DNA of 64,000 nucleotides, from the NCBI GenBank assembly GCA_001766655.1, contig MJCC01000017.1, positions 246,956 to 310,955 on the forward strand, in the 5' to 3' direction. This DNA comes from Phytomonas francai (lineage: Eukaryota; Euglenozoa; Kinetoplastea; Trypanosomatida; Trypanosomatidae). Within the stretch, counting starts at the first letter, position 1; each line of letters opens with the position of its first letter. The notes under the pieces were generated by a model that worked only from the letters and a program-made list of their open reading frames with translations, did no database searches and was not told where the DNA came from. Positions 1-9,755 of this stretch are shown one piece after another. The position numbers and the translations under genes are program-made.

Positions 1-1034
1 CTTCTCGTGACCAAGAACACCCACCCAATGCTGGCCGTGGTGTGTCGGATAGGGCTGGATGGGACAGTAGGACCTCTCCGGGATCAACACGCTCTGGACG
101 TTCTCCACCAGTGACCAAGGGAGGCAGGTCCGTTTCTTGTGACAAGGGGTGCTCACCGACTATTCGTCCTAACTTGTCGGATAGAGCTGAACAGATCAAT
201 AAGGCTTCATCACGACCAGAAAGCCCTAAAGACTTCTCTTCTAAAGTTCCTGCAACAGTGGACGGCGATATGTCTTTGTCTCCTTCTTACCAAAATTTTG
301 CACCAGGTTTGCCTTCTTTCGAAAACTACAGCGCATCACCTACCACCATTTCAAATAAACCCCATAATATACATCTAAAGAGTTATGCAGATCCCAAGAG
401 AAAGCCAAAGGCCGCCTCTCATCATCTTCCTCCAATGCAAACTTCCCCGCGACTCCAAGACGCAGATATTTCACCTGATTCCCAGACAAGGCCTCCCAAA
501 AAGTCGAAGGAGTCTAAACGGTGTCCCCTTAAGTCTCAATCGCCTCTTTGGGGTTTGGAAAAGGATGACTCTTTTTCATCAATACTCTCCAATCAAGAGA
601 CAGGGCATCAGTACGACGATGGTGGTCGTGAAGGGAAACAGCCTAATTCGCGTTTATCGAGACTAATCTCAGACATTCCGTTCGTTTATTCACGTAGTTT
701 AGGTGAAAATAGTTTTTTACCTAGAAAACAGTCTAAAAATATTCGCCGTGGCTCTTCTGTGTACATCGACATCGGTAGACGCAGTAGTGGGCATAACATA
801 TCTTCGACGTCAGTTCCAGAAGTACAAGGTAACGTATCAAGATGCAATTCAAAACATGAGACGCCGTTAGCCAATATTTCCCATTCCAGCATTGAGGAAT
901 CGGGCCGCATCGCTAGGCATTCAATTGATTTAGATGATTCCGAATCCTTGCAGTCTGTTCACCTTGGCATGTATCGAAAACCTTCATCAGAAGTTTCCGT
1001 CGCCTTGCATTTTTCCAAAAAACACTCAGACTAG
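1..1034 (+). CDS. C-terminal part of a Ser-rich repeat protein (5' truncated)
   Basis: The frame is open from the window edge (codons starting at base 3) to the TAG at 1032-1034, about 343 residues, so the true start lies upstream. The GTG at 42 is only the first start-like codon. The protein is rich in Ser, Pro, Arg and Lys, has no membrane segment and no catalytic motif I recognise. Two diverged copies of a 44-residue unit open the visible part: both start with Ser-x-Asp-like residues and share a Leu/Val-Ser-Asp-Arg-Ala motif, spaced 132 bases apart. Beyond them the sequence is low-complexity and probably disordered. It could be the tail of a kinase or a cytoskeletal protein, but nothing visible decides this. 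That it is coding is fairly sure; the function is unknown. Confidence 0.7.
   Translation, partial: SRDQEHPPNAGRGVSDRAGWDSRTSPGSTRSGRSPPVTKGGRSVSCDKGCSPTIRPNLSDRAEQINKASSRPESPKDFSSKVPATVDGDMSLSPSYQNFAPGLPSFENYSASPTTISNKPHNIHLKSYADPKRKPKAASHHLPPMQTSPRLQDADISPDSQTRPPKKSKESKRCPLKSQSPLWGLEKDDSFSSILSNQETGHQYDDGGREGKQPNSRLSRLISDIPFVYSRSLGENSFLPRKQSKNIRRGSSVYIDIGRRSSGHNISSTSVPEVQGNVSRCNSKHETPLANISHSSIEESGRIARHSIDLDDSESLQSVHLGMYRKPSSEVSVALHFSKKHSD
3..266 (+). repeat. Two diverged 132-bp (44-codon) tandem repeats
   Basis: Unit 1 (3-134) and unit 2 (135-266) align at their starts. Both begin TCT-C/T-GTGAC and both carry the string TGTCGGATAG or its near match about 40 bases in. The second halves have diverged. 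The period is a whole number of codons, so the repeat is in the protein. Further copies may lie upstream of the window. Confidence 0.5.
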
Positions 1035-1847
1035 GAAATCAGCTTTCCGTGTACTTCGAGGAATTGCTAAAAGGTCCACTAAACATAGTAGTTTGCACCA
1101 CAGGGGCAGTTCAAATGCCGTATCTTATGCGGATTCCAATTGATAATGTAAATACTACACATACAAAGAACTCAGTTTATTTTCCAAGTACTTTGTCAAC
1201 CATTGTATATTATCTTTTTCTGTTTGTATACCAATCTTTAGCATTTAATCAAGTACCCTATATTTGCTCTTGTCATAGAGAGGGAGGATTTGTTGCAAAG
1301 CTTTCTTTCCCCTTTTCGATTTTTCTAAAATTTGTCAAATCCCTTTTTGTTCTACGCTGAAATGCAAATATATGTGTTGTGGGTCTTTATGTGAATAGGT
1401 GTCTTTTTAGATTCTCTGTGTTGAATTGGGTTTGGTACTTTTGTGTTGTTTGCCTTTTTACCCTAATGAATCAACAAAAATAGGTGAAAAGCTTCTTTGT
1501 AAAAATGAGTCAGTTCGCCAAGACAACTGTTTTGAATTTTTTAAATAGTTGGCTCTATGCCTTTCCTTCATTTTCCCCACTTATGTGACTGCCAATTGTG
1601 ACGAATTCAGGTCTGTTTAATCTTCTCATGAAAGCAGGAAAAGCTGCATGTTGTGCCGCTTATTTCTGGTTTCCTCAATGTATCAAATAGTGTACGGAAT
1701 TGCAGTGAAGCACTCGGGAAAAGCTATTTTCGTGCACTGATACAGTCTTTACTGCTGATCAGTTTCCGATAATTTCAAACAATTCATTTATTTCTTGTTA
1801 TTATTATTTAAGGACAACTTTTATATTATTTATTTACTTATTCTAAG
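1035..1847. other. Intergenic region, 813 bp
   Basis: AT-rich, with no convincing coding frame; the short open frames use non-ATG starts. The 3' end is T-rich and has an AG at 1811-1812 after a run of TTATT units, a plausible trans-splice acceptor for the DENR gene. Confidence 0.6.
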
Positions 1848-2780
1848 ATGGGAAGAAGAAAGAATAAGGTGCAGACAAAGCTCTTGCCAAGAGATGAAGG
1901 GATATCTGAGGATAGTATTTCATCAGGGCCAGATATCAACGAACTCAAGTGTGCTGTTGTTCAACAGCCAATGGAGGATTTAGATCTTGGTGAGCCGGAT
2001 GCCGTCGCGGGAACAGCATTGGAGGATGACAAACAGAATTCTGATTCTGAACAAACGCCCAAAGCTGTTAAGAAAAAGGAATACAAGGGTAATAAACTAA
2101 AGAAAATTCAGAGTGGCAAGCAGAAGGAATCAAAAAAGATGTGCAATGCACAGGGTGGTATCGTAAGGCGGCTTGCAGACAAAACGCGGTTGAATGACAG
2201 CCAAAGTGACGGTGGAGACTGCTCTGGTGAGGACGAGGGGGCAGCGGAACCTACTCACAAAGCCCCTGTTGAGGTTTTGTATTGCCCTTTTTGTACATTT
2301 CCTGCGGAGATGTGTGAGTTCGGTGGTATGATGGACAAGTGTCGGACTTGGTTGCTCGAACATGCTCCTGAGTACGCTGACGCCGACAATCTCGGCCGAA
2401 AGCGCAGAATTCTTACGGAAAAGGAGGGCATTGAGGCTATGATAGCTGGAAAGGGCATTAAGAAGGCGTTGGAGCGGCATGTGGTCTTAGAGTTAGTAAA
2501 ACGTGCCGGAAAACGGAAGACTACCACCGTCACCGGGATGGATCTCTTTGGGTTCAACCTCAAAGACCTTTCTAAGGAGTGGCGAAAGACGTTCTCTTGT
2601 GGTGTCGGTGTACGTGACGCGATTGAGGGTACGCACCAAGACAGCATCGATATTCAAGGTGATGTAACAGAGAAACTCGTTGATATTTTACTTAAAAAGT
2701 ATCAGATTCCAAGAGAATCAGTTTTCCACATTGTGAACAAAAAGAAGGTTAAATACTTTGATGATGCCAATGCAAACTAA
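1848..2780 (+). CDS. DENR: Density-regulated protein (DENR), translation reinitiation and recycling factor
   Basis: 310 residues. DENR works with MCT-1 on the 40S subunit in ribosome recycling and non-canonical initiation or reinitiation. The middle of the protein (about residues 144-180) carries the family's N-terminal zinc-like box: LYCPFCTFPAEMCEFG followed by a KCRTWL motif, as in animal and yeast DENR/Tma22. The C-terminal 110 residues are a SUI1/eIF1-like domain with a basic patch (GKRKTTTVTGMDLFG), the conserved FSCG segment, and the QGDV...LL..Y pattern. Residues 1-140 are an acidic and basic low-complexity extension, longer than in yeast (198 residues) or human (198). The ATG at 1848 follows an AG directly and the next AG upstream is at 1811-1812; no better start is seen. 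Confidence 0.93.
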   Translation: MGRRKNKVQTKLLPRDEGISEDSISSGPDINELKCAVVQQPMEDLDLGEPDAVAGTALEDDKQNSDSEQTPKAVKKKEYKGNKLKKIQSGKQKESKKMCNAQGGIVRRLADKTRLNDSQSDGGDCSGEDEGAAEPTHKAPVEVLYCPFCTFPAEMCEFGGMMDKCRTWLLEHAPEYADADNLGRKRRILTEKEGIEAMIAGKGIKKALERHVVLELVKRAGKRKTTTVTGMDLFGFNLKDLSKEWRKTFSCGVGVRDAIEGTHQDSIDIQGDVTEKLVDILLKKYQIPRESVFHIVNKKKVKYFDDANAN

Positions 2781-3158
2781 GAGATAGGTAAAGGGGATAT
2801 GGAGGGTAAATGTCGGGGGGGTAATATGATGACGCACTTATACTTTGATAAGCAGACGTTTTTTTCTCCTGCCTGAATACATCTAATTCATAAATTCTTC
2901 AGTATATCACAGTTATTGCTTCTTTTTCCCCCATGTGAACGTTCTGCCGAGTGTCGCGGTGTGCTTCAATCTAGGGATTAAGGTAGGATTTTATCTGATA
3001 TGTGGTTTGAGAAACATGATAGTACACTTATATACATATATGCATCTGTGGCTTGTCTTTTGTCTAAGCGACAAAACGCATTTAAAACGCTTTTTTGACA
3101 ACACTCATATTTACTATTGCTCACAAAAGGTTTCTTTTTTACTTGAAAATTTTCTTAA
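2781..3158. other. Intergenic region, 378 bp
   Basis: AT-rich spacer with a short G run near 2815. There is a T-rich stretch before an AG at 3128-3129 that could be the acceptor for the small gene at 3159. I see nothing else. Confidence 0.5.
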
Positions 3159-3443
3159 ATGAATAGCTATATCCAAAAGCTCTTCCTGGACACCTTTATA
3201 AAAAGCACCTCTAATAACAGCGTTATACGGCGCTTCGCACGTAGTCTCGTGCGCCGAGAGCGTGGCTTCACGGGTGAGGCAATGGGTGTTTGGGCTGCTG
3301 CTACCGTAAAGGAAATTCAGTCAGATCTAAAGCTTATTATCGGAAAAATATTGATGAAAAATGAAGTTGGACAAGGGTGCGCAGGGCATACTCCCAAAGA
3401 CCTTTCCGGGAAGGAAGATTGTAAAAATCGAAAGCGGTGGTAG
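3159..3443 (+). CDS. Small basic protein, unknown
   Basis: 94 residues starting at an ATG about 30 bases after a candidate acceptor AG (3128-3129). The N-terminal half is predicted helical with alternating hydrophobic and basic residues (SYIQKLFLDTFIK, then RRFARSLVRRERGF), which recalls LYR-type mitochondrial assembly factors, but the diagnostic Leu-Tyr-Arg triplet is absent. The tail is Lys/Gly-rich. It stands alone between two long spacers. I do not recognise a family. Coding status rests on the start context and amino-acid composition and is moderate. Confidence 0.5.
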   Translation: MNSYIQKLFLDTFIKSTSNNSVIRRFARSLVRRERGFTGEAMGVWAAATVKEIQSDLKLIIGKILMKNEVGQGCAGHTPKDLSGKEDCKNRKRW

Positions 3444-4214
3444 TGAAAACAGTAGAGTCGATACCGTATGAGCAGCGGCAAGGGTTTTACAAACATATCC
3501 CATTTTTTAAACGCCTGAATTGCCAGCGATTTATTTTACCTTTTATAGTGGGTCGTATGTTCGACTTTGTGTTGTTGTGACCATGTTTTCATTATTAAGA
3601 TTCCTTGACTTATTATTCAACCCCATCTTTAGGAAGATCATATTCATATCCAATCTGTGTTACCATGATTATTCTTGAGTTTTTCCTTCGAATTATCTGT
3701 ACTCTAAGTTGCATGTCAATGGAAGCTCTTCCGTCTAATGTCGGTTGGGACCCAATCGAGCTTATATACATATGTTTGCTATGTCAAACGATGCGAAGCT
3801 ATGGGAAATTATACATTAACGGACGCGCTTTAATGCACTATTGTGGGGGGAAAAATCATAGGATACAGGAAGTTTGAACTGAGGGTGTGAAAGATACCTA
3901 TTGTTTCGTCGTCAATCTCGTTGAGAGTGAACTGTGAGAATCGTAAAATTTTTCTCTTCTAAGTGAACCCAACGTGTGATGGAGCGGGGCGCATCAAAAA
4001 CTTTATAATCTACAAAATATGCAGAGGTCGACGAAGTTCCTAAAGTTACGTTTTTTTTCTCTATTTTAGTACTTTCCTTTTTCCACTGTATTTCTCCTTT
4101 TAGCGTTTACATTATTTCCTCTCAGTTCAGAAGTTGGAGCTCTCGCTCTGTCCATATAAAGTTGCCATCATTGGTTTTGTTTTATTATTTTATTTTTATA
4201 TTCGCACGCAGGTG
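3444..4214. other. Intergenic region, 771 bp
   Basis: AT-rich. An open frame at about 3605-3877 starts with TTG and has no protein-like composition. Two good pyrimidine tracts lie near the 3' end: T8 with CTCTATTTTAG near 4060, and TTTTGTTTTATTATTTTATTTT just before AG 4210-4211. Confidence 0.6.
4210..4211 (+). promoter_or_regulatory. Predicted trans-splice acceptor AG
   Basis: A T-rich tract (about 4172-4200) runs into CGCACGCAG, and the first ATG follows 3 bases later at 4215. This excludes the in-frame TTG upstream at 4134 as a start and leaves a very short 5' leader after the spliced leader. Confidence 0.55.
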
Positions 4215-7022
4215 ATGGAGGTGACTTCTTTCGTACCTTTGCAGAGCCCCAATGTGTCGTCATCCCCTGTAGTTCAAAGGGTCTGTCCTCTGCTGACGCC
4301 ATCGCACCCTGCTAGGGGACAAAATGACCTGGTGCATCAAGCGTCATCGAGCGGCGGCGGCGAGTCTGAAGGTCTTTCGCTTGCCGCCCCCGTCGTCTCC
4401 TCACCCAACTCGAAAGGACAGCCTGAGTTCGCTTCCAACAAAGCATACCGCGAGGAAAATGGACAAGTTGGCGCAGAACGCCCGACCTCTCTCAGCTTAG
4501 CGCCACCGTTACCTAGAAAGAGTTGTGATTCTCTTTCTCAACAGGTCAGCCGTTTCACCAGTAAAAAGGTGCGTCTTCCTCGCACGGTAGAGGATCTTAT
4601 AGCCTCTTACGAAGCTCTTTATGAGAGACATGAGGCGCAGAAGGTGCTGCTGGATGCTTTCTACAAGGAGGTGGGCCGCCTCGCGTTGAGGCCTGCGCAG
4701 GCCGCGGCCGGGAAGGGGGTGGGGGAGAGGGAGGTCGCAGTAGTGGAGGGGGAGGGGGCCTCGTTCGCAGGCCTAGCCTCGGCGACGAAGCGTACACCTT
4801 CGGCAGAGCACGCCCCCGCCGGACAAGGCGAGGGCAGAGAGGGCGCCGTGGTGGGTGGGGTGGTCTGTGGGAAGGTTGTTCCCAGCAAGGTGGTCCCGAC
4901 CAGCGGTGTGAAAGGCAGCGTGGTGGGGGCCGTTGTTGTGCAGCCCAGGGACCTGCCGAAGCCTTTAGAAGCCGTGAGTGAACGGCTTGTTTCTTCACAG
5001 AGCGGGACAGGCCGCCTCGATGCGGCGGAGGCTACACCAGAAGAGGCCGAGAAGGGATGTATGGTGCTTCAAGCGAAGGCTCTGGCAATGGAAGCTGCCG
5101 AACAGCTTCTTGCCACCACTCGGGAAGAGGTGCGGGAGTTGGTACAGGAACGAGATCGGTTAGAGATAGACCTCACGGAAGCACGGGAAGAAGTTCGGAG
5201 AGTGCAGGAGGAAAACAAGGCACTTTGTGCTGCATTCCAAGCCGATCATTGTGATACCGATGGCTTGGCTAGAGTGGGAGCAGAAGAAGCGCGGCAGCTC
5301 ATGACGCTTCTGCATACATCTGCATCCTTAACACAGGACCTAAAGGATGAGTTAAAGTTGGGGAAGGAAACCATCGTCAGCTTAGAATACCGCGAGAGCC
5401 AGCTTAAGACACACTTAGAAACTCTTCAGATGCAGAACAACTTTTTAAATGAAAAGATTGTGCAGATTGAGGGCCAACTGCACCGTCTGCTCTCTGGCGA
5501 CGCGATGCATGCGATGAATACAAACTCTTTGTCGGCCTCTGTTAGATCGAACCAAGGCGGCGCACATAGGTCAATCGCTGGGGGTGGGGGCAGGGGAGGG
5601 GGCCAGGCAACCCCCAACGCTCCGCCCCAACTAACTCCTTTAGAGCGGTACAACGTAGAGACACTCCAAAAGCAGGTCAACGAGCTGCGCACCATTGTGG
5701 ACCGACTTCATCAGAGCAATACAAAGCACGAGGCAACACGGGCGAAGCTGGAAGGCCAGCTTCGAACGCTTACTAAGGAAAACGCTACACTGAAGCAAAG
5801 CCTTTTGGAGTACCGTCGTAAGGTTGGTAATATGGAACTGAACCTTGAGAGTGAAGTATCGTTGAGGAATTATGAGGAACGTTGCCGTGGCGCAGAAAAG
5901 GAGGCGGTGCGACTGCGGCAAGCGCTTTCTGAGCACAAGGAGAAATATGCTAGCCAGATGCGTGAGGTCGAGCAGCGGCTAGACCACCTTAGATTGCGGG
6001 ATACTCTTTACGAGAAGTCCACCAAGCACCTTCTGTCGCGGTGCGTCTCCAGCACGATCGAGCTGCTGACATGTAAAGAGCTGTACGAGCAGCGCAGACG
6101 GGCACCGCTGCTGGGGGCCTGCATTGCGGAGGGTTTACCACAGGCTACGGAGACTTTTCCTGCAAACGAGGAGAAGGAGGAGGAGGGAGGGGGGAAGCGG
6201 GAGACGACCCCGGCAGGCCCGGAGAGAAGTGGGGTGGAGGGGCAGGACTCGCCGCCGCCGGTCCCTGTGCCGGAAACAGTCGTGGGGCCGTCCTCTTCGG
6301 CTGCGGAGCCTCGCGGGGAAGGCAAGCTGCCAACCGAGGCCGCACCGATGGGGAGCCGGGCGGAGATCCGTCGTCTCGAGCAGCTCAACCGGGAGCTCCG
6401 CCAGGCCCTCGCGCGCTCGCAGGAGGAGTCCCAGACGAAGTCCCGCCTGCTCGCGCGGGCGCAGTTCACGGTCTCCACCACTTCGCTGGGCACCAACGCG
6501 CCCTACCAGGCGCTTTCGCTCCGCCGCGACCCCGCCGCGGTCACCGAGCCCAGCAGCACCGGCGAGAGCCTCGAGGCGAGCGCGAGTGAGGCGCCGCGGC
6601 GGGTCTCTTCGGCGGGGCTCCTCTCCTCGCCCACGCGCGACTTTGAGCGTCTCTCCCTCGCGGGGGCCTCGCGCTTGCTCAACGAGATCGAGCAGCGCTA
6701 CGACCCGGAGCACCTCGACCCTTACGAGGCGGTGCAGCTCGAGAACTCCGCGCTCCTGCTGCGCTTGTCCATCCTACAGCAAGAGAAGTGGACCGCGGCA
6801 TCGCAGATTGAGGCCCTGCGGTCGAACTGCGCGGTGCTACGCGCGGAACTCCAGCAGGCCATGTGCGCTAGATCCGGTCCGTCCGAAAAAGACACGACGG
6901 TCGGACAGCTGCGCAGTCTTCAAAACCTCTTGCAGGAGACCCTTTCAGAGAAACTAAAGCTTGAGGAGAGGATTAAAGTATTGGAATCCCAGACACCGTA
7001 TGGTGCTTTGGATGATCATTAG
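4215..7022 (+). CDS. Large coiled-coil protein, unknown
   Basis: 935 residues from the ATG at 4215. Residues 1-110 are Ser/Pro-rich. A segment at about 125-160 (RLPRTVEDLIASYEALYERHEAQ) begins the helical part, and long heptad-rich coiled coils follow (roughly 290-420, 475-620 and 790-930), separated by Gly-rich and Pro/Glu-rich linkers. No motor, kinase or membrane domain is visible. Proteins of this build in trypanosomatids are often flagellar, basal-body or cytoskeletal, but that is inference only. Two linkers (about bases 4640-4900 and 6170-6840) are far richer in G+C at third positions than the surrounding coils. The gene stands between the 94-residue gene and FCF2. Confidence 0.85.
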   Translation: MEVTSFVPLQSPNVSSSPVVQRVCPLLTPSHPARGQNDLVHQASSSGGGESEGLSLAAPVVSSPNSKGQPEFASNKAYREENGQVGAERPTSLSLAPPLPRKSCDSLSQQVSRFTSKKVRLPRTVEDLIASYEALYERHEAQKVLLDAFYKEVGRLALRPAQAAAGKGVGEREVAVVEGEGASFAGLASATKRTPSAEHAPAGQGEGREGAVVGGVVCGKVVPSKVVPTSGVKGSVVGAVVVQPRDLPKPLEAVSERLVSSQSGTGRLDAAEATPEEAEKGCMVLQAKALAMEAAEQLLATTREEVRELVQERDRLEIDLTEAREEVRRVQEENKALCAAFQADHCDTDGLARVGAEEARQLMTLLHTSASLTQDLKDELKLGKETIVSLEYRESQLKTHLETLQMQNNFLNEKIVQIEGQLHRLLSGDAMHAMNTNSLSASVRSNQGGAHRSIAGGGGRGGGQATPNAPPQLTPLERYNVETLQKQVNELRTIVDRLHQSNTKHEATRAKLEGQLRTLTKENATLKQSLLEYRRKVGNMELNLESEVSLRNYEERCRGAEKEAVRLRQALSEHKEKYASQMREVEQRLDHLRLRDTLYEKSTKHLLSRCVSSTIELLTCKELYEQRRRAPLLGACIAEGLPQATETFPANEEKEEEGGGKRETTPAGPERSGVEGQDSPPPVPVPETVVGPSSSAAEPRGEGKLPTEAAPMGSRAEIRRLEQLNRELRQALARSQEESQTKSRLLARAQFTVSTTSLGTNAPYQALSLRRDPAAVTEPSSTGESLEASASEAPRRVSSAGLLSSPTRDFERLSLAGASRLLNEIEQRYDPEHLDPYEAVQLENSALLLRLSILQQEKWTAASQIEALRSNCAVLRAELQQAMCARSGPSEKDTTVGQLRSLQNLLQETLSEKLKLEERIKVLESQTPYGALDDH

Positions 7023-7421
7023 TATTTAGAAAACTTAAAAGAAAAAGAGTAACTAAGCATTTGTGTGCGTTTGTTTTTCATCTTTCTTTCTTTCCTTTTA
7101 CTGTGGAATATATATCTAAATCAATATCTATCTTTTTGTATTTGCTTTATTCATGCTATTTATCTATTGCGTATATCAAGAGCAAATTTGGATACGTTCA
7201 TTAATACGTTTCTTAAAACGAATAAAGGACATTTCTCCTCTATTATCTGAAGCCGAACTCCATCAATATGGGTTAGAATAATCGTCCCAAAATGTATATG
7301 ATACCTCCTTTCTTTACCATTCTTTTTAAAATTAATTCATCGTGCCACGCGCACTGAGAAGAACTTTGGAGGGCTAATTTAGGACTATCTAGTTTTTTAA
7401 ATTTCATAATATTAGGATCTA
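7023..7421. other. Intergenic region, 399 bp
   Basis: AT-rich spacer dominated by T tracts and ATATCT-type simple sequence. No coding frame. Several AGs lie close to the next ATG, so the acceptor cannot be picked. Confidence 0.5.
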
Positions 7422-7940
7422 ATGTCGTCTGTAGAGAATATGATGAAAAAGGCGGTCACCACGTCTAACACTTTTTTCCAGGAAAGAAATGCCGTTCAAG
7501 GTTATAAGGACCGCAAGGATAATATCCGGAAACAACGACGTGAGCAAAAGGATACCCTATCACAATGGTATGGTATGAAGAAGCGCCAACTCAGTGAGGA
7601 TGAGAAACAAGAACTCGAACTTCTGCAATACCGAAACTTTATCAACCCCGACACACAGCACCAAGCGCCAAAGCGAAGCTCGAATGCGTCTTTTGAGTTT
7701 GCTGAGTTTGGATACTTTGCTGGGACAGGTAGGAACAAGCGAAGGCGCTTGAAGTCTTTTGCGGATGAGTGGATTGCTGAAAACCCACAGTTTGAAGAAA
7801 TTGTCAAGAAACGGATGAAGAGGAATGTGAAGCTTAACAGAAAAGTAAAGGCAGCCGCGGCGAAGCGAGCGGCCACTGAGGCAGCTTGTGCCAAGGCGAA
7901 GAAAGTATCCAAGCGGCGCCCTAAAAACGACTTGTTTTGA
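7422..7940 (+). CDS. FCF2: FCF2-family rRNA-processing factor
   Basis: 172 residues. FCF2 (human DNTTIP2/TdIF2 C-terminal domain) belongs to the small-subunit processome and is needed for early 18S rRNA cleavages in the nucleolus. The core (about residues 45-145) has the family order: QWYGMKKRQLSEDEKQELEL, LQYRNFINPD, a Lys-rich linker, an aromatic segment ending FGYFAGTGRNKRRR, the FADEWIAENPQF stretch, and a basic KRMKRNVKLNRK end. The protein is close to the yeast length (217) and is little more than the domain plus a Lys/Ala nucleolar-type tail. Start at the first ATG. Confidence 0.82.
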   Translation: MSSVENMMKKAVTTSNTFFQERNAVQGYKDRKDNIRKQRREQKDTLSQWYGMKKRQLSEDEKQELELLQYRNFINPDTQHQAPKRSSNASFEFAEFGYFAGTGRNKRRRLKSFADEWIAENPQFEEIVKKRMKRNVKLNRKVKAAAAKRAATEAACAKAKKVSKRRPKNDLF

Positions 7941-8371
7941 AAAAAAAAAAAGAAGCACAGGCCACATAGGATAATGAAGCAAAGAAAGTCTCCTCGTTCG
8001 GTTTTCAGTATCTAAAACTGTACTTGCCTGTGAGAATGCGTCTCGGGATACCTATCTTAAAAGCGTGTATACTTAATCCTGATTAACTAATCTAAATACC
8101 AAATTCATTTCTTCTGTGGGTGTCTATGGTGCGAGTAAGCGTGTGCTTGAGGCAGAAATGCTCATCCTAGCGGCGTCTCCGTTATGACCTAGTGCGCCAG
8201 GTTTCAGGGGGACCCTTTTGAGACTTGAATGCTTTTAGCTTACGCTAAACATGCTAATCAACAGTGGGAAGGTCATCCAATGCATTTTCTTCTTCTTTAT
8301 GTTTGTTGATATTCTTTAGTATGAAGAGTAGTCTATTGGTGCGAGGGACCTTTCCATAGTTGGCACACAGC
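7941..8371. other. Intergenic region, 431 bp
   Basis: Starts with an A12 run just after the FCF2 stop. The middle (about 8120-8240) is less AT-rich, but I find no tRNA-like cloverleaf and no ORF. A pyrimidine-rich stretch (TTTTCTTCTTCTTTATGTTTG) near 8286 may serve the next gene. Confidence 0.5.
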
Positions 8372-8752
8372 ATGTCTCGCAGTAGCTTATTTGGTCCGAA
8401 CTCGCTCTATTCGTACACGAAGTTTGGTGCCATTCCCCGCAAGAATGCCTTCGAGGCCAACAAGCGCACCAAGGAGATTTTCGCGCTCGAGAATCAAAAG
8501 CACATGCTGCGGGACCATCAACGTGAGCGGCGGTACCGTTTTTGCCTCCGCTGTGGGATCACGACGGTGACGGTTAACTTCGACCGCGTCCCGTCGGCGC
8601 GGATCGGGCTCTGGGGGCGCTGCCTCGACGACCGCGATTACACCCACCACCGCTTCGTCGACCTCACCCAGCGCGAGCACGCGCGCCTGAAGGAGTGGCC
8701 CGTCGAGCGGCGCCTCAACTGGTGGCGCTATCAGCGCGAGGATGCCGACTGA
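8372..8752 (+). CDS. Small Arg-rich protein, unknown
   Basis: 126 residues from the ATG at 8372; the TTG four codons upstream is not needed. The protein is basic with many aromatic residues (SLYSYTKFG near the start, LNWWRYQRE at the end) and a single Cys-x2-Cys in RFCLRCGITTV. With only one such pair a zinc finger would need a partner. The composition would fit a mitochondrial ribosomal or RNA-associated protein, but no family is recognised and no clear targeting peptide is seen. Third positions are almost all G or C, in sharp contrast to the AT-rich flanks, and the GC-rich stretch continues about 80 bases past the stop. Confidence 0.72.
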   Translation: MSRSSLFGPNSLYSYTKFGAIPRKNAFEANKRTKEIFALENQKHMLRDHQRERRYRFCLRCGITTVTVNFDRVPSARIGLWGRCLDDRDYTHHRFVDLTQREHARLKEWPVERRLNWWRYQREDAD

Positions 8753-9755
8753 GGGCGCCCATCCGTCTGCGAGGCGTCGAGGGACCTTCCGCGCGATGCC
8801 TTGGCTGCCTCCTTCACGATGCGCTTCGCGGGCGTTTGGGGTCGGATGGATCCGGGATGCTGGTTCTCTGTGTGGAATATCAACTGGAGGACTCCATGGC
8901 AGGGTCGACAAGGTTAATGGATTCGATTCCAAAAGGACAAGCCCGGAAAAGGCTTCGCCTGATCGCACTACTGCATTCGTTGCGTATCGTCGTGTGCTGC
9001 GCGCTGTAGGAGTGAGTTGTTGATATCCTTTTATATCACTCAAGTGGTTCGATTTGTATGAGTTTCGGGTTAATATGATGAGGAAAATAGGATCGGATAT
9101 TATTTCTTGACTGAATTGGGGTTGGTATGGAAAAGGGAAGGAAACCAAACCAAATACTATTGAAGCGATAAATACTTTGATTTAATTCTCATTGGGGTGG
9201 GGGGCTTCTGATGAGGTTTTACGTTTGGATTGGCAGCAGTGGTCCTCCCTGAGTTGATTTTTCACTTGCTCGTACTCAGCAAGTAGGGGTGCTGGGGTCA
9301 TCCGGCCTTTGGTCTTTTAAGAACTTATGGAGAATATATTCTCTTTCGCTTGGAATCTATGCGCCTTTCTTTTTGTGCATTTTTATTTAGTGGCTGTTGA
9401 TTTTACAGGCAACACACTTTGCCCAGCATCCTACACTTTTTCCTTCCCTTGTGAACATTATTAGGCTGCTTTCCAAGGGACTATTAGCCGCTGTCATTGA
9501 ACAAAAGATATAAAATATATCCTTATTCTTAATATATGTATTGATATTTATTTCCATTGTACTAAACAACACTTTCTTTGAACTTTTTCGGATCTATCCT
9601 TATCTTTTTTTTTATGAGTGAATAGGTATACGGAATTGCCATCGGTTAGTCTCCAAGGCTTACAGATACATAGGTATACTTTTATACAATAGAAGTTGTT
9701 ACCATAGAACCATTAAATTTCCATTTTGTTATTTTTTTTTTAGAGAGAATTCCTC
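8753..9755. other. Intergenic region, 1003 bp
   Basis: The first 80 or so bases keep the high GC of the preceding gene. Two overlapping open frames of about 90-100 codons (to roughly 9020) are probably by-products of that composition. The rest is AT-rich and ends in a strong T10 tract next to AG 9742-9743. Confidence 0.55.
9742..9743 (+). promoter_or_regulatory. Predicted trans-splice acceptor AG
   Basis: CATTTTGTTATTTTTTTTTTAG ends 12 bases before the B9D2 start codon. It is among the cleanest acceptor contexts in the window: a long T tract, no intervening AG, and the first downstream ATG is the gene start. Confidence 0.65.

Noticed and set aside
3605..3877. 90-codon open frame in the spacer before the coiled-coil gene
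   Set aside because: TTG start, T-rich, no acceptor immediately upstream and no protein-like composition.
7560..7982. Minus-strand frames over FCF2
   Set aside because: Antisense shadows; the + strand protein has the FCF2 motifs in order.
8120..8240. Less AT-rich patch in a spacer, checked for tRNA or snRNA
   Set aside because: No cloverleaf, no A/B box pair and no terminal T run in a sensible place on either strand.
8695..9023. Two overlapping frames of about 100 codons after the 126-residue gene
   Set aside because: They lie partly in the GC-rich spill-over and overlap the real gene out of phase; neither has an acceptor of its own.
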